DNA of 64,000 nt from Cereibacter azotoformans (GTDB lineage Bacteria > Pseudomonadota > Alphaproteobacteria > Rhodobacterales > Rhodobacteraceae), in contig JAGFXX010000001.1 of assembly GCA_017599285.1 (NCBI GenBank), forward strand, positions 1,736,001 through 1,800,000, in the 5' to 3' direction. Below the pieces are notes generated by a model, which saw nothing but the letters and a program-made list of their open reading frames with translations, was not told where the DNA came from and made no database searches. Of this stretch, positions 11,865-21,547 are shown one piece after another. Both the position numbers and the translations under genes were made by a program. The stretch's first letter is position 1, and every line of letters starts with the position of its first letter.

Positions 11865-14024
11865 TCAGCCCTCGATCCGGGTTAGGTCGGCCACGCTCGC
11901 GCAGGTGGCACGGATGGAATGGAGCATGTTGAGCCGGTTGCGCCGCAGGACCGGATTGTCGGCATTGACCTGGACCGTGTCGAAGAAGGCGTCGATCGGG
12001 GCACGGAGGGCGGCCATGGCGGCCATGGCGGCGCCGAAGTCTTCGGCCTGCATGGCGGGGGCGATGGCAGCCTCGGCCTGTTCAAGGGCGGCGAAGAGCG
12101 CGCGCTCCGCGTCGGTCTCGGCGAACTTCGGATCGGCGCCGAAGGAATATTCGACGCCGTCCCTGGCCTCGGCCTGCGCGAGGATGTTGTTCGCGCGCTT
12201 GAAGCCCTGCAGGAGGTTGGTGCCATCGTCGGTCTTGAGGAAGGCCGAGAGGGCCTCGGCGCGTTTCACGAGGAGGGTCAGATCGTCGTTGCCGGGCATG
12301 GCGAGGCAGGCGTCGATCACGTCGTGCCGGATCCCCTGCTCGCGCAGGTGGACCTTGAGGCGGTCGTGGAAGAAGGTGAGGAGGTCGGCGGCCTCGCTCG
12401 GCGTCGTCACTGTTGCACCATCGCGCCGGATGGCCACTTGCACCCCAACCAGCACGGCGTAGGCGTCGGCGTGGCCAGCGACAGACAGTTGCTGACGCCA
12501 CAGGAAGATAAGACGGAACAACGAAAGAAGCGGCAACTGGCGGTGCGTCGCCAGCACGAGCCGGATCACCCCCAAAGCCGCCCGCCGCAACGCGAAGGGG
12601 TCCTTGCTGCCCGTGGGCTTCTCGTCGATGGCCCAGAAGCCCGTGAGCGTGTCGATCTTGTCGGCGAGCGCCACGGCGACCGAGACGGGGTCGGTCGGCA
12701 CCGCGTCGGAGGGGCCGAGCGGCTGGTAATGGGCCTTGCAGGCCAGCGCCACAGGCTCGGGGAGGCCGGCCGCGCGGGCGTAGTAGCTGCCCATCGTCCC
12801 CTGAAGCTCCGGGAACTCGCCCACCATCGCGGATTGCAGGTCGGCCTTGGCCACGCGCGCGGCCTCGGCGGCGAGGTCGGGCGAGGCGCCCACCAGCGGC
12901 GCGATCTCGCGCGCGAGCGCCTCGATCCGGGCGATGCGGTCGGCCTCAGACCCGAGCTTGTTGTGGAAGGTGACATGGGCGAGGCCCGCGGCCATGCCCT
13001 CGAGGCCCACCGTCTGCACCGTGCGCCGATCGTTCTCCCAGAAGAAGCGCGCGTCGGAGAGGCGCGCGGACAGCACCTTGGCGTTGCCCTTCAGGATCGT
13101 GGCGCCGTGGTCGGCGGTCTCGCGATTGGCCACGGTCACGAACTTCTCGATCCGGCCGGTGGCGGGGTTCCTGACCGAGAAGAACTTCTGGTGCTCGCGC
13201 ATCGAGGTCTGAAGCACCTCGGGCGGCAGGCCGAGGAACTCTTCGCCGATCGGCCCCATCAGGACCACGGGCCATTCCACGAGGCCCGCGACCTCGGCGA
13301 GAAGCCCCGCGTCGGGCACCACCTCGAGGCCCTGCGCGAAGGCCTGGGTGGTGGCCTCGTGCCAGATCGCCTGCTCGCGCTCGGCCGCATCCAGCATCAC
13401 GAAGGCGCGCTGCAGCTTGGCGCGGTAGTCGTCGAAACCCGTGACGGCGAAACGGCCGGGCGCCATGAAACGGTGACCCTCGGTGGTGTTGACGGCTGTC
13501 ACCTGATCGACCGTGACCGGCACGACCTGCGATCCGGCTTCGTCCGAGAGCAGGCAGAGGATCGAATGGAGCGGCCGCACCCAGCGCAAGGAGCCCGTGC
13601 CCCAGCGCATCGACTTGGGCCAGGGGAAGGCGCGGATCGTGCGCTCGAGCACCTCGGCCACGATGTCGGGCGCGCGGCGGCCGGGCTTCTCCACCACGGC
13701 GAAGAGGACGGCGCCCTTCTTGTCCTCGCGGGTCTCGAGCTGGTCGCGCGTGAGGCCGGTCGAGCGCAGGAAGCCCTCGATGGCGGCGGCGGGCGCGTCG
13801 GCCTTGGGGCCCTTGCGCTCCTCGCGGAGCGTCGGGCTTTCGGCCGAAAGCCCCTCGACCGACAGCACCAGCCGCCGGGGGGTCGAGAAGGCGCCCGCCG
13901 AGGCGTAGGTCAGGCCCGCCTCGACCAGACCGTCGGTCACGAGCTTCTTCAGGTCCTCGCGCGCGCGGGCCTGCATCCGCGCGGGGATCTCTTCCGAGAA
14001 GAGTTCGATCAGCAGGTCGGGCAT
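11865..14024 (-). CDS. glyS: Glycyl-tRNA synthetase beta subunit
   Basis: GlyS is the large subunit of the alpha2-beta2 bacterial glycyl-tRNA synthetase; it carries the tRNA-binding and HD-like parts. The 719-residue protein starts [18 protein letters not shown], the family N-terminus, and contains TPRRLVLSVEGL, KSMRWGTGSLRWVRPLHS, ANRETADHGATILKGN and RPFALRRA-like KDPFALRRAALGVIRL. The C-terminal anticodon-binding domain ends with NADNPVLRRNRLNMLHSIR. The ATG overlaps the stop of the preceding small gene (TAATG). It belongs to the glyQ-orf-glyS unit, and both subunits are required. Confidence 0.97.
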   Translation of the reverse strand: MPDLLIELFSEEIPARMQARAREDLKKLVTDGLVEAGLTYASAGAFSTPRRLVLSVEGLSAESPTLREERKGPKADAPAAAIEGFLRSTGLTRDQLETREDKKGAVLFAVVEKPGRRAPDIVAEVLERTIRAFPWPKSMRWGTGSLRWVRPLHSILCLLSDEAGSQVVPVTVDQVTAVNTTEGHRFMAPGRFAVTGFDDYRAKLQRAFVMLDAAEREQAIWHEATTQAFAQGLEVVPDAGLLAEVAGLVEWPVVLMGPIGEEFLGLPPEVLQTSMREHQKFFSVRNPATGRIEKFVTVANRETADHGATILKGNAKVLSARLSDARFFWENDRRTVQTVGLEGMAAGLAHVTFHNKLGSEADRIARIEALAREIAPLVGASPDLAAEAARVAKADLQSAMVGEFPELQGTMGSYYARAAGLPEPVALACKAHYQPLGPSDAVPTDPVSVAVALADKIDTLTGFWAIDEKPTGSKDPFALRRAALGVIRLVLATHRQLPLLSLFRLIFLWRQQLSVAGHADAYAVLVGVQVAIRRDGATVTTPSEAADLLTFFHDRLKVHLREQGIRHDVIDACLAMPGNDDLTLLVKRAEALSAFLKTDDGTNLLQGFKRANNILAQAEARDGVEYSFGADPKFAETDAERALFAALEQAEAAIAPAMQAEDFGAAMAAMAALRAPIDAFFDTVQVNADNPVLRRNRLNMLHSIRATCASVADLTRIEG

Positions 14025-14494
14025 TACTGTTCCTCGGCGTTCAGCTGGTGCCACGCATAGGCGTGGCCGTCGGGAAAGACCGCAACGACGCGATCCACCC
14101 CGGGGGCGATGTCATGTTCGGACAGGAAGGCGATGGCCTCGCCGCGGCGGAGCGCGGCGTCGATCCCCGGCGCGTCGAAACAGTCGAACCAGGGCGGCGC
14201 GTTGAGCGGCGTGGGGTTCGGATAGACACGATAGGTCTCGGTCAGCATGGCCTGGCTGAGCGGGGTGGTGAAGCAGGCGCGAAAGCGCAGCGGCGAGGAG
14301 TCGGCGTCGATCCCCTTCACCCCGTCCGCCACGATCACCTCGGGCACTTCGCCAAGGAGCGGCGTCAGGCGGATCTCGTTGCCGCGGTCAAAGGAGACCT
14401 CCTCGTAATAGGCATGGAGCTGCGTCCACCAGACCGCCGCCCCGGCGATCAGGGCGATCAGCACGATGCCACCCGCGAGGAGCTTGCCATTCAC
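14024..14494 (-). CDS. Membrane-anchored protein of unknown function between glyQ and glyS
   Basis: This 156-residue protein begins with a single hydrophobic span ([22 protein letters not shown]) and continues as a soluble, probably periplasmic, domain ([55 protein letters not shown]). It matches my recollection of a DUF6446-type protein seen beside glyQ in Rhodobacteraceae, but I cannot confirm that. The GTG start overlaps the glyQ stop (GTGA), and its own stop overlaps the glyS start by one base, so all three are coupled. An upstream ATG frame reaching 14719 is a shadow of glyQ. Its conserved cysteine pair might form a disulfide. Confidence 0.8.
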   Translation of the reverse strand: MNGKLLAGGIVLIALIAGAAVWWTQLHAYYEEVSFDRGNEIRLTPLLGEVPEVIVADGVKGIDADSSPLRFRACFTTPLSQAMLTETYRVYPNPTPLNAPPWFDCFDAPGIDAALRRGEAIAFLSEHDIAPGVDRVVAVFPDGHAYAWHQLNAEEQ

Positions 14495-15414
14495 GCAGCC
14501 GCCCCCGCTTCGGTGGTCACGAAGGCATCGGCGCATTTCTTCGCCAGCGCGCGGACGCGGCCGATATAGGCCTGCCGCTCGGTCACCGAGATCACGCCGC
14601 GGGCGTCGAGCAGGTTGAAGAGGTGGCTGGCCTTGATGCACTGGTCGTAAGCCGGATGGGCCATGACGATCCGGCGGCCCGCCTTGTCGGTCTCGGGCGC
14701 GGACAGGATGCGCTCGCACTCGGCCTCGGCGTCCTTGAAATGCTGCAAGAGCATCTCGGTGTCGGCCTGATCGAAGTTCCAGCGCGAATATTCCTGCTCG
14801 GTCTGGCGGAATACGTCACCATACTTCAGCGGCGTCGGGCTGTCGGGATCGTTGTAGGGCATGTCCATGACGTGATCGACGCCCAGCACATACATCGCCA
14901 GCCGTTCGAGCCCGTAGGTCAGCTCGCCCGAGACCGGCTTGCAGTCGTGGCCGCCGACCTGCTGGAAATAGGTGAACTGGCTGACCTCCATCCCGTCGCA
15001 CCAGACCTCCCATCCCAGGCCCCAGGCGCCGAGGGTGGGGCTTTCCCAATCATCCTCGACGAAGCGGATGTCATGCAACTCCATGTCGATCCCGATCGCC
15101 TGAAGCGAGCCGAGATAAAGCTGCTGCAGATCCGGCGGCGAGGGTTTGATCAGCACCTGATACTGGTAATAGTGCTGGAGGCGGTTGGGGTTCTCGCCAT
15201 AGCGGCCGTCGGTCGGGCGGCGCGAGGGCTGGACATAGGCGGCGGCCCAGGGCCGCGCGCCCAGCGAGCGCAGCGTGGTGGCGGGGTGGAAGGTGCCCGC
15301 CCCCACCTCCATGTCGTAGGGTTGCAGCACCGCGCATCCCTTGCCGCCCCAATAGGTCATCAGGCGCAGGATGATCTCCTGAAAGCTGCGGGGGGGAACG
15401 GGTTTGCCGGTCAT
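14491..15414 (-). CDS. glyQ: Glycyl-tRNA synthetase alpha subunit
   Basis: GlyQ is the class II catalytic subunit that forms glycyl-adenylate. The 307-residue protein begins [22 protein letters not shown] and contains the typical [44 protein letters not shown] and [19 protein letters not shown] blocks, all highly conserved in the family. The ATG at 15414 follows AAGAGGG with good spacing. An earlier in-frame codon at 15432 adds six residues and is less likely. It is the first gene of the glyQ-orf-glyS unit and diverges from the protease-like gene at 15539. Confidence 0.97.
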   Translation of the reverse strand: MTGKPVPPRSFQEIILRLMTYWGGKGCAVLQPYDMEVGAGTFHPATTLRSLGARPWAAAYVQPSRRPTDGRYGENPNRLQHYYQYQVLIKPSPPDLQQLYLGSLQAIGIDMELHDIRFVEDDWESPTLGAWGLGWEVWCDGMEVSQFTYFQQVGGHDCKPVSGELTYGLERLAMYVLGVDHVMDMPYNDPDSPTPLKYGDVFRQTEQEYSRWNFDQADTEMLLQHFKDAEAECERILSAPETDKAGRRIVMAHPAYDQCIKASHLFNLLDARGVISVTERQAYIGRVRALAKKCADAFVTTEAGAAA

Positions 15415-15538
15415 GCGCTGGCCCTCTTGCAAAGCGCCCTCTCCATAGGCAAGAGGCAGGCGAGGGTCAATCGGCGGCGGCCGCGCGGACCGGAAATGAC
15501 GGGCCTGCCGCCGCGGCCCGCGCGAGGCGAGACGGCGG

Positions 15539-17308
15539 ATGATGAGACAGGCGATCTTCCTTCTGTGGCTGGCAGTCTTCCCGGCGGCCGCGCCCCTCGC
15601 GGCTCAGGAACAGGCGCAGGTCTGGGTGCAGATCGAGGCCCGTCCCACCGAAGCCGAGGCGGATGCGCGCGCCCGCGCCTATGCCGAGCTGTTCCCCGAC
15701 GTGTCGGGCTACCGGCTCGCCTCGGGCTGGTACGGGATCGTGCTCGGTCCCTACGGGCCGGATGTGGCGCGGCTGCGGCTGCAGGATCTGCGCGACGCGG
15801 GCATGATCCCGCCCGACAGTTTCATCGCCGACGGACGCAACTTCCGCGAAGCCTTCGCCGCTCCGGGGCAGGTGCGCCCCGAGATCGAGGCGCTGGCGGT
15901 GCCCGGCCCCGAGCCCATCCCGGACGAGGACGCCGCCGTGGCAACGCCCGTGGCCCCGCCCGAGGCGGCACCGCCGCTGCCGGACGAGACGCCGGCCGAG
16001 GCGCAACAGTCCGAGGCGCGGCTCTCGCTTGCCGAGCGGCAGGAACTGCAGGCCGCGCTGCAATGGTTCGGCTTCTACACGGCCGCGATCGACGGCGCCT
16101 TCGGCTCGGGCACGCGGGCCTCGATGGCGGCCTGGCAGGGAGCGCAGGGCCTTGAGGCGACGGGTGTTCTCACCGCGCGCCAGCGGGCGGCCCTGCTGGA
16201 CAGCTACGATCGCGCGCAGGCGGAACTGGGGCTCGAGACGGTGACCGAGGAAGAGGCGGGCATCCGCATCATCCTGCCCACCTCCCTCGTCCGGTTCGAC
16301 CGCTACGACCCGCCCTTCGTCCATTATGCCCCGCTCGATGACACGGGCGTGCAGGTGATGCTGATCTCGGAGCCGGGCGATCAGGGCACGCTCTACGGGC
16401 TTTACGACATCCTCCAGACGCTCGAGGTGGTTCCGCCGGAGGGCAACCGCGAACGCAGCGCCAGCTCCTTCACCATCGAGGGACGATCGGACACGCTGGC
16501 CAGCTACACCCACGCCGAACTGCGCGGCGGGCTGATCAAGGGCTTCATGCTGGTCTGGCGGCCCGACGAGGACGAGCGCATGGCGCGGGTGCTGACGGCG
16601 ATGCGGTCGAGCTTCCGCCCCTTCGGCGACCGCGCGCTCGATCCGGGCATGGTGGAGCTGAGCGAGGAACAGCGGCGCGGGATGCTGGCCGGGCTCGAGG
16701 TGCGCAAGCCGCGCCAGTCGCGCTCGGGGATCTTCGTGGATGCCAAGGGCACGGTCCTGACCTCCGCCGAGGCGGTGGCGGGCTGCGGCCGGGTGACGAT
16801 CGACCGCGATCACGACGCGCGGGTGGCGCTGGCCGACCCCGCCCTCGGGATCGCGGTGCTGAAGCCGGAGCGCGCGATGGCCCCGCGCGTCACCGCCAGT
16901 TTCCGCAGCGGCGCGGCGCGGCTCGGCTCACCGGTGGCCGTGGCGGGCTATCCCTATGAGGACGTACTGCCCGCCCCCACCCTGACCTTCGGCACGCTGG
17001 ACGGGCTGACGGGGCTGGAGGGCGAGCCGAACCTGCGCCGGCTGAGCCTTGTGGCACGGCCGGGCGATGCCGGCGGGCCGGTGCTCGACGGCTCGGGCGC
17101 GGTGCTCGGCATGCTGGTGGCGCCGCCGCAGGGCGCCCGGCAGCTGCCGGCCGAGGTCTCCTTCGCCCTCGCGCCCGAGGCGCTGACGGCCCGGCTCGCG
17201 GAGGCGGGCGTCCTGCCCCGCATGTCCGAAGGCGGAGGCGCGCTCGCGCCCGAGGATCTGGCCCGTCTGGGCGATGGAATGACGGCGCTCGTCTCCTGCT
17301 GGGACTGA
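15539..17308 (+). CDS. Exported SPOR/peptidoglycan-binding protein with a catalytically dead trypsin-like domain
   Basis: The 589-residue protein has a signal peptide ([21 protein letters not shown]). A SPOR-like region follows at about 25-105 ([24 protein letters not shown]). A peptidoglycan-binding type 1 domain spans about 165-220 ([29 protein letters not shown]). An HtrA/trypsin-like domain spans about 395-575. In that last domain all three catalytic positions are changed: the His motif reads VLTSAEAV, the Asp motif LGIAVLK, and the Ser motif [10 protein letters not shown]. It is therefore probably a binding or scaffold protein in the envelope. The gene is divergent from glyQ and convergent with trkH. 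Two adjacent ATG codons are possible starts. Confidence 0.85.
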   Translation: MMRQAIFLLWLAVFPAAAPLAAQEQAQVWVQIEARPTEAEADARARAYAELFPDVSGYRLASGWYGIVLGPYGPDVARLRLQDLRDAGMIPPDSFIADGRNFREAFAAPGQVRPEIEALAVPGPEPIPDEDAAVATPVAPPEAAPPLPDETPAEAQQSEARLSLAERQELQAALQWFGFYTAAIDGAFGSGTRASMAAWQGAQGLEATGVLTARQRAALLDSYDRAQAELGLETVTEEEAGIRIILPTSLVRFDRYDPPFVHYAPLDDTGVQVMLISEPGDQGTLYGLYDILQTLEVVPPEGNRERSASSFTIEGRSDTLASYTHAELRGGLIKGFMLVWRPDEDERMARVLTAMRSSFRPFGDRALDPGMVELSEEQRRGMLAGLEVRKPRQSRSGIFVDAKGTVLTSAEAVAGCGRVTIDRDHDARVALADPALGIAVLKPERAMAPRVTASFRSGAARLGSPVAVAGYPYEDVLPAPTLTFGTLDGLTGLEGEPNLRRLSLVARPGDAGGPVLDGSGAVLGMLVAPPQGARQLPAEVSFALAPEALTARLAEAGVLPRMSEGGGALAPEDLARLGDGMTALVSCWD

Positions 17309-17323
17309 CTGGCAGGAGACGGC

Positions 17324-18778
17324 TCAGCCGCGCCAGAACCTGCGCATGAAGAGCACATAGACCGACAGAAGCTCCAGCCGGCCCACCAGCATTCCGAGGA
17401 TCATCATCCATTTCGCCGAATCGGGGAAACGGTCCACCGCGCCGGTGGCGCTGACCTCCGGGCCGAAGACGGGGCCGACATTGGCGATGGCCGTCCAGGC
17501 GGCGGTGATCGCGGTCTTGGTCTGAAGCCCCGTCAGCGACAGCAGGACCGACAGGACCCCGAAGCTCAGGATGAACATGGTGAAGAACAGGATCACCGCG
17601 TTGATCACGTCCTCGCCCACGCGGCGGCCCTCGTAATCGACGAAGATGACCGCGCTCGGACTCTGGAGGCGGCGGATCTGGACCTTGATCGCCTCGAGCA
17701 GGATCAGGTAGCGGAAGACCTTGACCGAGCAGCCGGTCGAGGAGGTGCATCCCCCGATCAGCCCCACCACGATCAGCATCACGAAGGGAAAGGTGCCCCA
17801 GAGGCTCAGGTCCACGCTCGCGAAGCCGGTGCCGGAAAAGGTCGAGACGACGTTGAAGGTGGTCTCGCGCAGCGTGGGCAGGATCGGCGCGCCGCGGCTG
17901 ACGATCTCGTAGATCAGGATCATCGCGATCGCATAGAGGTTCCAGCGCAGGTAGGCCCGCACCTGCGGGTCGCGCCAGAGCGGCAGCACCTCGCCCTGCG
18001 CCAGCTGGACGAACCGCACGAAGGGCAGCGAGGCGAGCAACATGAAGACGGCGCAGGCATATTCGGCCGGCCCCTGGAACAGGCCGAAGGACCTGTCCGA
18101 GCTGGAAAAACCGCCTGTCGAGACCGTGGTGAGCGCATGGACGACCGCCTCGAAGAGCGGGATGCCGAGCGCGAGATAGGTCAGCACGCAGGCCATCGTC
18201 AGCACGAGGTAGATCTGGATCAACGCCTTCGAGATATCGAGGGCTCGGGGCAGGATCTTGCCCAGCGTGTCGAACCCTTCCGAGCGGAAGAACTGCATCC
18301 CGCCGACCTTCATCACCGGCAGGAAGATCATGGCGACGATGACGATCCCCAAACCGCCCAGCCATTGCAGCATCCCCCGCCAGAGGTTCGTGCCGAGCGG
18401 AAGCCGGTCCAGCCCGACGAAGACGGTGGTGCCCGTGGTGGTGAAGCCCGACATGGCCTCGAACATGGCGTCCGTCACGCCCGCGTCGGGCTGGCCCAGC
18501 ATGAAGGGAAGGGCCCCGAAGAAGGGCATGACCACCCAGGCGCCGGTCGTGAGCAGGAAGCTCTGCTGGAGCGAGAGGCCCATCCCCTGCCGCCGCCCGT
18601 TGGCGCAGGCCAGCGCCAGCAGCGCGCCCGCAAGCGCCGAGATGGTGGCGCTTTCGGCAAAACTCATCCAGTGCGGGTTGCCGGTGGCCAGATCGAGCGC
18701 CATGGGCAGCAGCATCAGCACGCCCAGCGTGGCCACAAGAAGACCGAGGATGTATCCGACGGGGCGAGGGTCGATCAT
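17324..18778 (-). CDS. trkH: Trk-type potassium uptake protein
   Basis: TrkH is the membrane-embedded K+ channel part of the Trk system, normally gated by TrkA. The 484 residues contain the repeated membrane-pore-membrane units typical of the family. The first pore region is TDAMFEAMSGFTTTGTTVFVGLD. Later pores are HALTTVSTGGFSSSDRSFG, TFSGTGFASVDLS and ANVGPVFGPEVSATG. The ATG at 18778 (MIDPRPVGYILGLLVATLG) places the first span directly after the start; the Shine-Dalgarno sequence is weak, and a TTG at 18814 is an alternative. No trkA gene is in the window. It is convergent with the exported protease-like gene. Confidence 0.93.
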   Translation of the reverse strand: MIDPRPVGYILGLLVATLGVLMLLPMALDLATGNPHWMSFAESATISALAGALLALACANGRRQGMGLSLQQSFLLTTGAWVVMPFFGALPFMLGQPDAGVTDAMFEAMSGFTTTGTTVFVGLDRLPLGTNLWRGMLQWLGGLGIVIVAMIFLPVMKVGGMQFFRSEGFDTLGKILPRALDISKALIQIYLVLTMACVLTYLALGIPLFEAVVHALTTVSTGGFSSSDRSFGLFQGPAEYACAVFMLLASLPFVRFVQLAQGEVLPLWRDPQVRAYLRWNLYAIAMILIYEIVSRGAPILPTLRETTFNVVSTFSGTGFASVDLSLWGTFPFVMLIVVGLIGGCTSSTGCSVKVFRYLILLEAIKVQIRRLQSPSAVIFVDYEGRRVGEDVINAVILFFTMFILSFGVLSVLLSLTGLQTKTAITAAWTAIANVGPVFGPEVSATGAVDRFPDSAKWMMILGMLVGRLELLSVYVLFMRRFWRG

Positions 18779-18918
18779 GCCAGAGGCTTGGCCGGAGGGT
18801 GACGGGGCTGTCAAGCCAGCCTCACACGCGCCGGCGGCGGCCTTCGCACAGGCGGAGCAGCCCGGTCATCGGCGTGGCGGCGTTCAGGAACCATATGGCA
18901 AGCCCCGGCAAATCGGCA

Positions 18919-18938
18919 AGGGTGCCCGTGGGCACCCT
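18919..18938 (-). terminator. Probable terminator of folE2
   Basis: AGGGTGCCC/GGGCACCCT, a nine-base-pair inverted repeat with a two-base centre, lies 65 bases past the folE2 stop on its strand. The T content after it is modest. The rest of the 18779-19002 gap shows no gene. Confidence 0.45.
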
Positions 18939-19002
18939 CTCGGAGCCGAAGCCCTAGCCGATCTGGCCCACCCGAGTCCACCCGGACGGGCGGCAGGCCC
19001 GG

Positions 19003-20082
19003 TCAGCCGGTGTGATAGAGGCTCGCGAAAAGCCTCGGATCGAGGCTCTCGGCCGCGAAGGTCGGCCCTTCGGTCAGCACCGACACCGCATCATGGGAAT
19101 GAAGCGATTCCTGATGGCTCGCCACGACGCGGAAGTCGCCGATCCGCGGATCGGACTGCAGCGCCTGGCAGAAGCTGCGCGCCGCATCCTCGACAAAGAT
19201 CGGGTTGGCGGCGTTCAGCTCGGCGAAGGCCTGTTCGTCCTCGCGCTTGACCATGACCTGCGTCTCGGTCGGCACCGCCGCGCGGGCCAGTTCGATCAGA
19301 TCCTCGAACCAGAGGCACTTGCCCGGCCGCACCTCCACCGAGATCCGCGCCACCGACCGCTGGGAATGCGGCGTGGCGAGTTGGCCCCGCTCGCGCCGGG
19401 CGTGCTCGCTCAGCTCCAGCGAGCAGGGGCAGGTCGAGGAATAGACGAAGTCGAGATGCATGATCTTCTTGCGCACCCCGCCCCGGTCCACCAGCTCCAG
19501 CGCGATGTCGTAATACTGCCAGCCCACGAGCCCCGAGCGCAGCGACGGCACCTTCACCGGGAAGGAGAAGCGCATCTGGATGCGGGCGTCGAAGCTTTCG
19601 AGGTCGCGCTTGTAGTCTTCCAGCGCGCGCTCGATCACCTCGAAGCTGAAGCCCTGCTCGGCATGGGCATAGAAGGACCGCATGATGCGGCTCATGTTGA
19701 TGCCCTTCTTCTCGGCCTCGAGGCTCACCGTGCCGGTGACCGAGGTCTCGAGCGTCAGGTCGCCGTTGTCGCGCGTGTGGTAGCGGATCGGCAGGCGGAA
19801 GTTCGAGATGCCGACATGCTGGATCACCGCCTTCGCGCCGACGATCAGGCTGGCGGGCCCGTTCTGCAGGTCGGGCAGCGAGGCCTTGTAGGCCTCGTCC
19901 ACGGTGAAGTTGCGCGGGTAGGAGCGGCTGAACTCGGGATAGACCAGGGCTGGCACGTCGGGCGCAAGACCGGCCACGTCGGAGACCGGCGTGTGCTTCG
20001 CCCAGCGCCGGAGGACGGCCAGAGCCTCCTCGGCCTCCTCGCGGCTCGGCAGGCGATCGGCCACGGGCGTCAGGATGTTCAT
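19003..20082 (-). CDS. folE2: GTP cyclohydrolase FolE2 (type IB)
   Basis: FolE2 opens GTP to dihydroneopterin triphosphate, the first committed step of folate synthesis, and works with metals other than zinc. The 359-residue protein carries the type IB landmarks: the catalytic cysteine region FVYSSTCPCSLELSEHAR, the VGISNFRLPIRY segment, and the C-terminal SHQESLHSHDAVSVL. The ATG at 20082 (MNILTPVADRLPS) follows AGGGGAAG. It complements folB and folP 11-13 kb away. No zinc-dependent folE is visible in this window. No Zur-like operator was recognised upstream in the 92-base gap to metZ. Confidence 0.94.
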   Translation of the reverse strand: MNILTPVADRLPSREEAEEALAVLRRWAKHTPVSDVAGLAPDVPALVYPEFSRSYPRNFTVDEAYKASLPDLQNGPASLIVGAKAVIQHVGISNFRLPIRYHTRDNGDLTLETSVTGTVSLEAEKKGINMSRIMRSFYAHAEQGFSFEVIERALEDYKRDLESFDARIQMRFSFPVKVPSLRSGLVGWQYYDIALELVDRGGVRKKIMHLDFVYSSTCPCSLELSEHARRERGQLATPHSQRSVARISVEVRPGKCLWFEDLIELARAAVPTETQVMVKREDEQAFAELNAANPIFVEDAARSFCQALQSDPRIGDFRVVASHQESLHSHDAVSVLTEGPTFAAESLDPRLFASLYHTG

Positions 20083-20174
20083 CTCGCTTCCCCTCATCAC
20101 AGCGGGTCGGACCCTATATAGAGGGTGCCGCCCGTTTCCCCAACAGTCGATCCGGATACGGGGAGACAGACGAT

Positions 20175-21356
20175 TCAGATCACGTCGAGCGCCTGTTTCA
20201 GGTCGGCAATCAGATCGTCCGCATCCTCGAGCCCCACCGACAGCCGCACGAGGCCCGGCGTGATGCCGAGATGGGCCTTCTGCGCGTCCGACAGCCGCTG
20301 GTGGGTGGTCGTCGCGGGATGGGTCGCGATCGAGCGCGCGTCGCCGAGATTGTTCGAGATCTTGATGATCTTCAGCGCGTCGAGGAAGCGGAAGGCCGCC
20401 TCCTTGCCCGCGGCCAGATCAAGCGCGATCATCGTGCCGGGGCGGTCCATCTGCGCCTTCGCCATCTGGTGCTGCGGGTGGCTCTCCAGCGCGGGATGGA
20501 TCACCCGCACGAGCCGCGCATCGTCCTCGAGCGCCCGGGCGATCTTCTCGGCCGTGTCGGCCATCGCCCGGCAGCGCAGGTCGAGCGTCGCCATGCCGTT
20601 CAGCATGAGCCAGGCGTTGAAGGGGCTCATCGAGCCGCCGGTATGTTTCATGAAGGGCTCGAGCACCTTGCGGATGAAGTGCTGCGAGGCGCAGACCACG
20701 CCGCCGAGCGCGCGTCCCTGCCCGTCGATATGTTTGGTGGCCGAATAGATCACCACATCCGCACCCTGCCGGACCGCGGTCGAGAAGACGGGGGTGGTGA
20801 AGACATTGTCCACGATCACCAGCGCGCCCACCGCATGGGCGATCGCGGCGATGGCGCCGATGTCGGCCACCTCGAGCGTCGGGTTCGAGACCGACTCGAA
20901 GAACACGGCCTTCGTGCCCGGCCGCACCGCCGCGCGCCACTGGTCGAGGTCGGTGCCATCGACGAAGGTCACCTCGACGCCGAACCGGCCCAGCACCTCC
21001 TCGAGGATGTAGATGCACGAGCCGAAGAGCGCGCGCGCCGCCACCAGATGATCGCCCGCCCGCACGATCGAGGTCAGGACGCCGTGGATCGCAGCCATCC
21101 CCGAGGCGGTGGCAAAGGCATCCTCGGTGCCCTCGACGGCCGCGATGCGCTCTTCGAACATGCGGGTGGTGGGGTTGCCGTAGCGGGCGTAGATGAACTC
21201 GTCCTCGCCGGTCTCGATGAAGCGGGCCTCGGCCTGCCCGGCCGTGTCATAGACGAAGCCCTGCGTGAGAAAGATCGCCTCGGCCATCTCGCCATACTGG
21301 CTCCGCCGGCTGCCCCCGTGGACGAGCTGCGTCCGTGTCTTCCAGTCCTTCGTCAT
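20175..21356 (-). CDS. metZ: O-succinylhomoserine sulfhydrylase
   Basis: MetZ makes homocysteine directly from O-succinylhomoserine and sulfide in methionine synthesis. The 393-residue protein is a Cys/Met-metabolism PLP enzyme: the PLP lysine is in VIYSATKHIDGQGRALGG, with YARYGNPTTRMFEERI, ATASGMAAIHGVL and FFESVSNPTLEVADI as supporting motifs. The start is MTKDWKTRTQLVHGG; the longer frame to 21455 runs through an RNA element and is not coding. The leader carries a SAM-II riboswitch and an intrinsic terminator, so SAM should switch the gene off. Related PLP sulfhydrylases acting on O-acetylhomoserine are similar; the MetZ assignment is from overall resemblance. Confidence 0.92.
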   Translation of the reverse strand: MTKDWKTRTQLVHGGSRRSQYGEMAEAIFLTQGFVYDTAGQAEARFIETGEDEFIYARYGNPTTRMFEERIAAVEGTEDAFATASGMAAIHGVLTSIVRAGDHLVAARALFGSCIYILEEVLGRFGVEVTFVDGTDLDQWRAAVRPGTKAVFFESVSNPTLEVADIGAIAAIAHAVGALVIVDNVFTTPVFSTAVRQGADVVIYSATKHIDGQGRALGGVVCASQHFIRKVLEPFMKHTGGSMSPFNAWLMLNGMATLDLRCRAMADTAEKIARALEDDARLVRVIHPALESHPQHQMAKAQMDRPGTMIALDLAAGKEAAFRFLDALKIIKISNNLGDARSIATHPATTTHQRLSDAQKAHLGITPGLVRLSVGLEDADDLIADLKQALDVI

Positions 21357-21378
21357 GGCCGATCGTCCTTCGCGATAC

Positions 21379-21411
21379 CAAAAAGCCCCCATGCCGGAGA
21401 GCACGGGGGCT
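21379..21411 (-). terminator. Leader terminator of metZ (expression platform)
   Basis: On the minus strand AGCCCCC pairs with GGGGGCT around a 14-base loop and is followed by five Ts, ending 23 bases before the metZ start. Its position directly after the SAM-II element makes it the probable OFF-state terminator. Confidence 0.8.
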
Positions 21412-21419
21412 GTGCGCCC

Positions 21420-21476
21420 TCGCCTCTTTAGCGGCTTCTTTAACGTGGCCCGCAATCCGGCAACAAAGCACCACGA
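21420..21476 (-). ncRNA. SAM-II riboswitch
   Basis: The minus strand carries the SAM-II (metA-type) consensus upstream of metZ: TCGTGG, then GCCGGATTGC, then CCACGTTAAA and GCCGCTAAA. TCGTGG and CCACG form the P1 stem. The conserved loop bases and the 3' pseudoknot strand GCTAAA are present. SAM-II elements are established in alphaproteobacterial met genes and bind S-adenosylmethionine. The following hairpin with a T-run gives a transcription-termination output. Confidence 0.92.
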
Positions 21477-21547
21477 GGCCCGGCCTTACGCCTGTCGCAG
21501 CGGAAGGTCAATCGATGCGGCGTGCCGTTCCGGGGCGGGCGGCAGGC

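Noticed and set aside
18779-19002. A gene in the trkH-folE2 gap
   Set aside because: No ORF with a ribosome-binding site or recognisable protein; only one inverted repeat.
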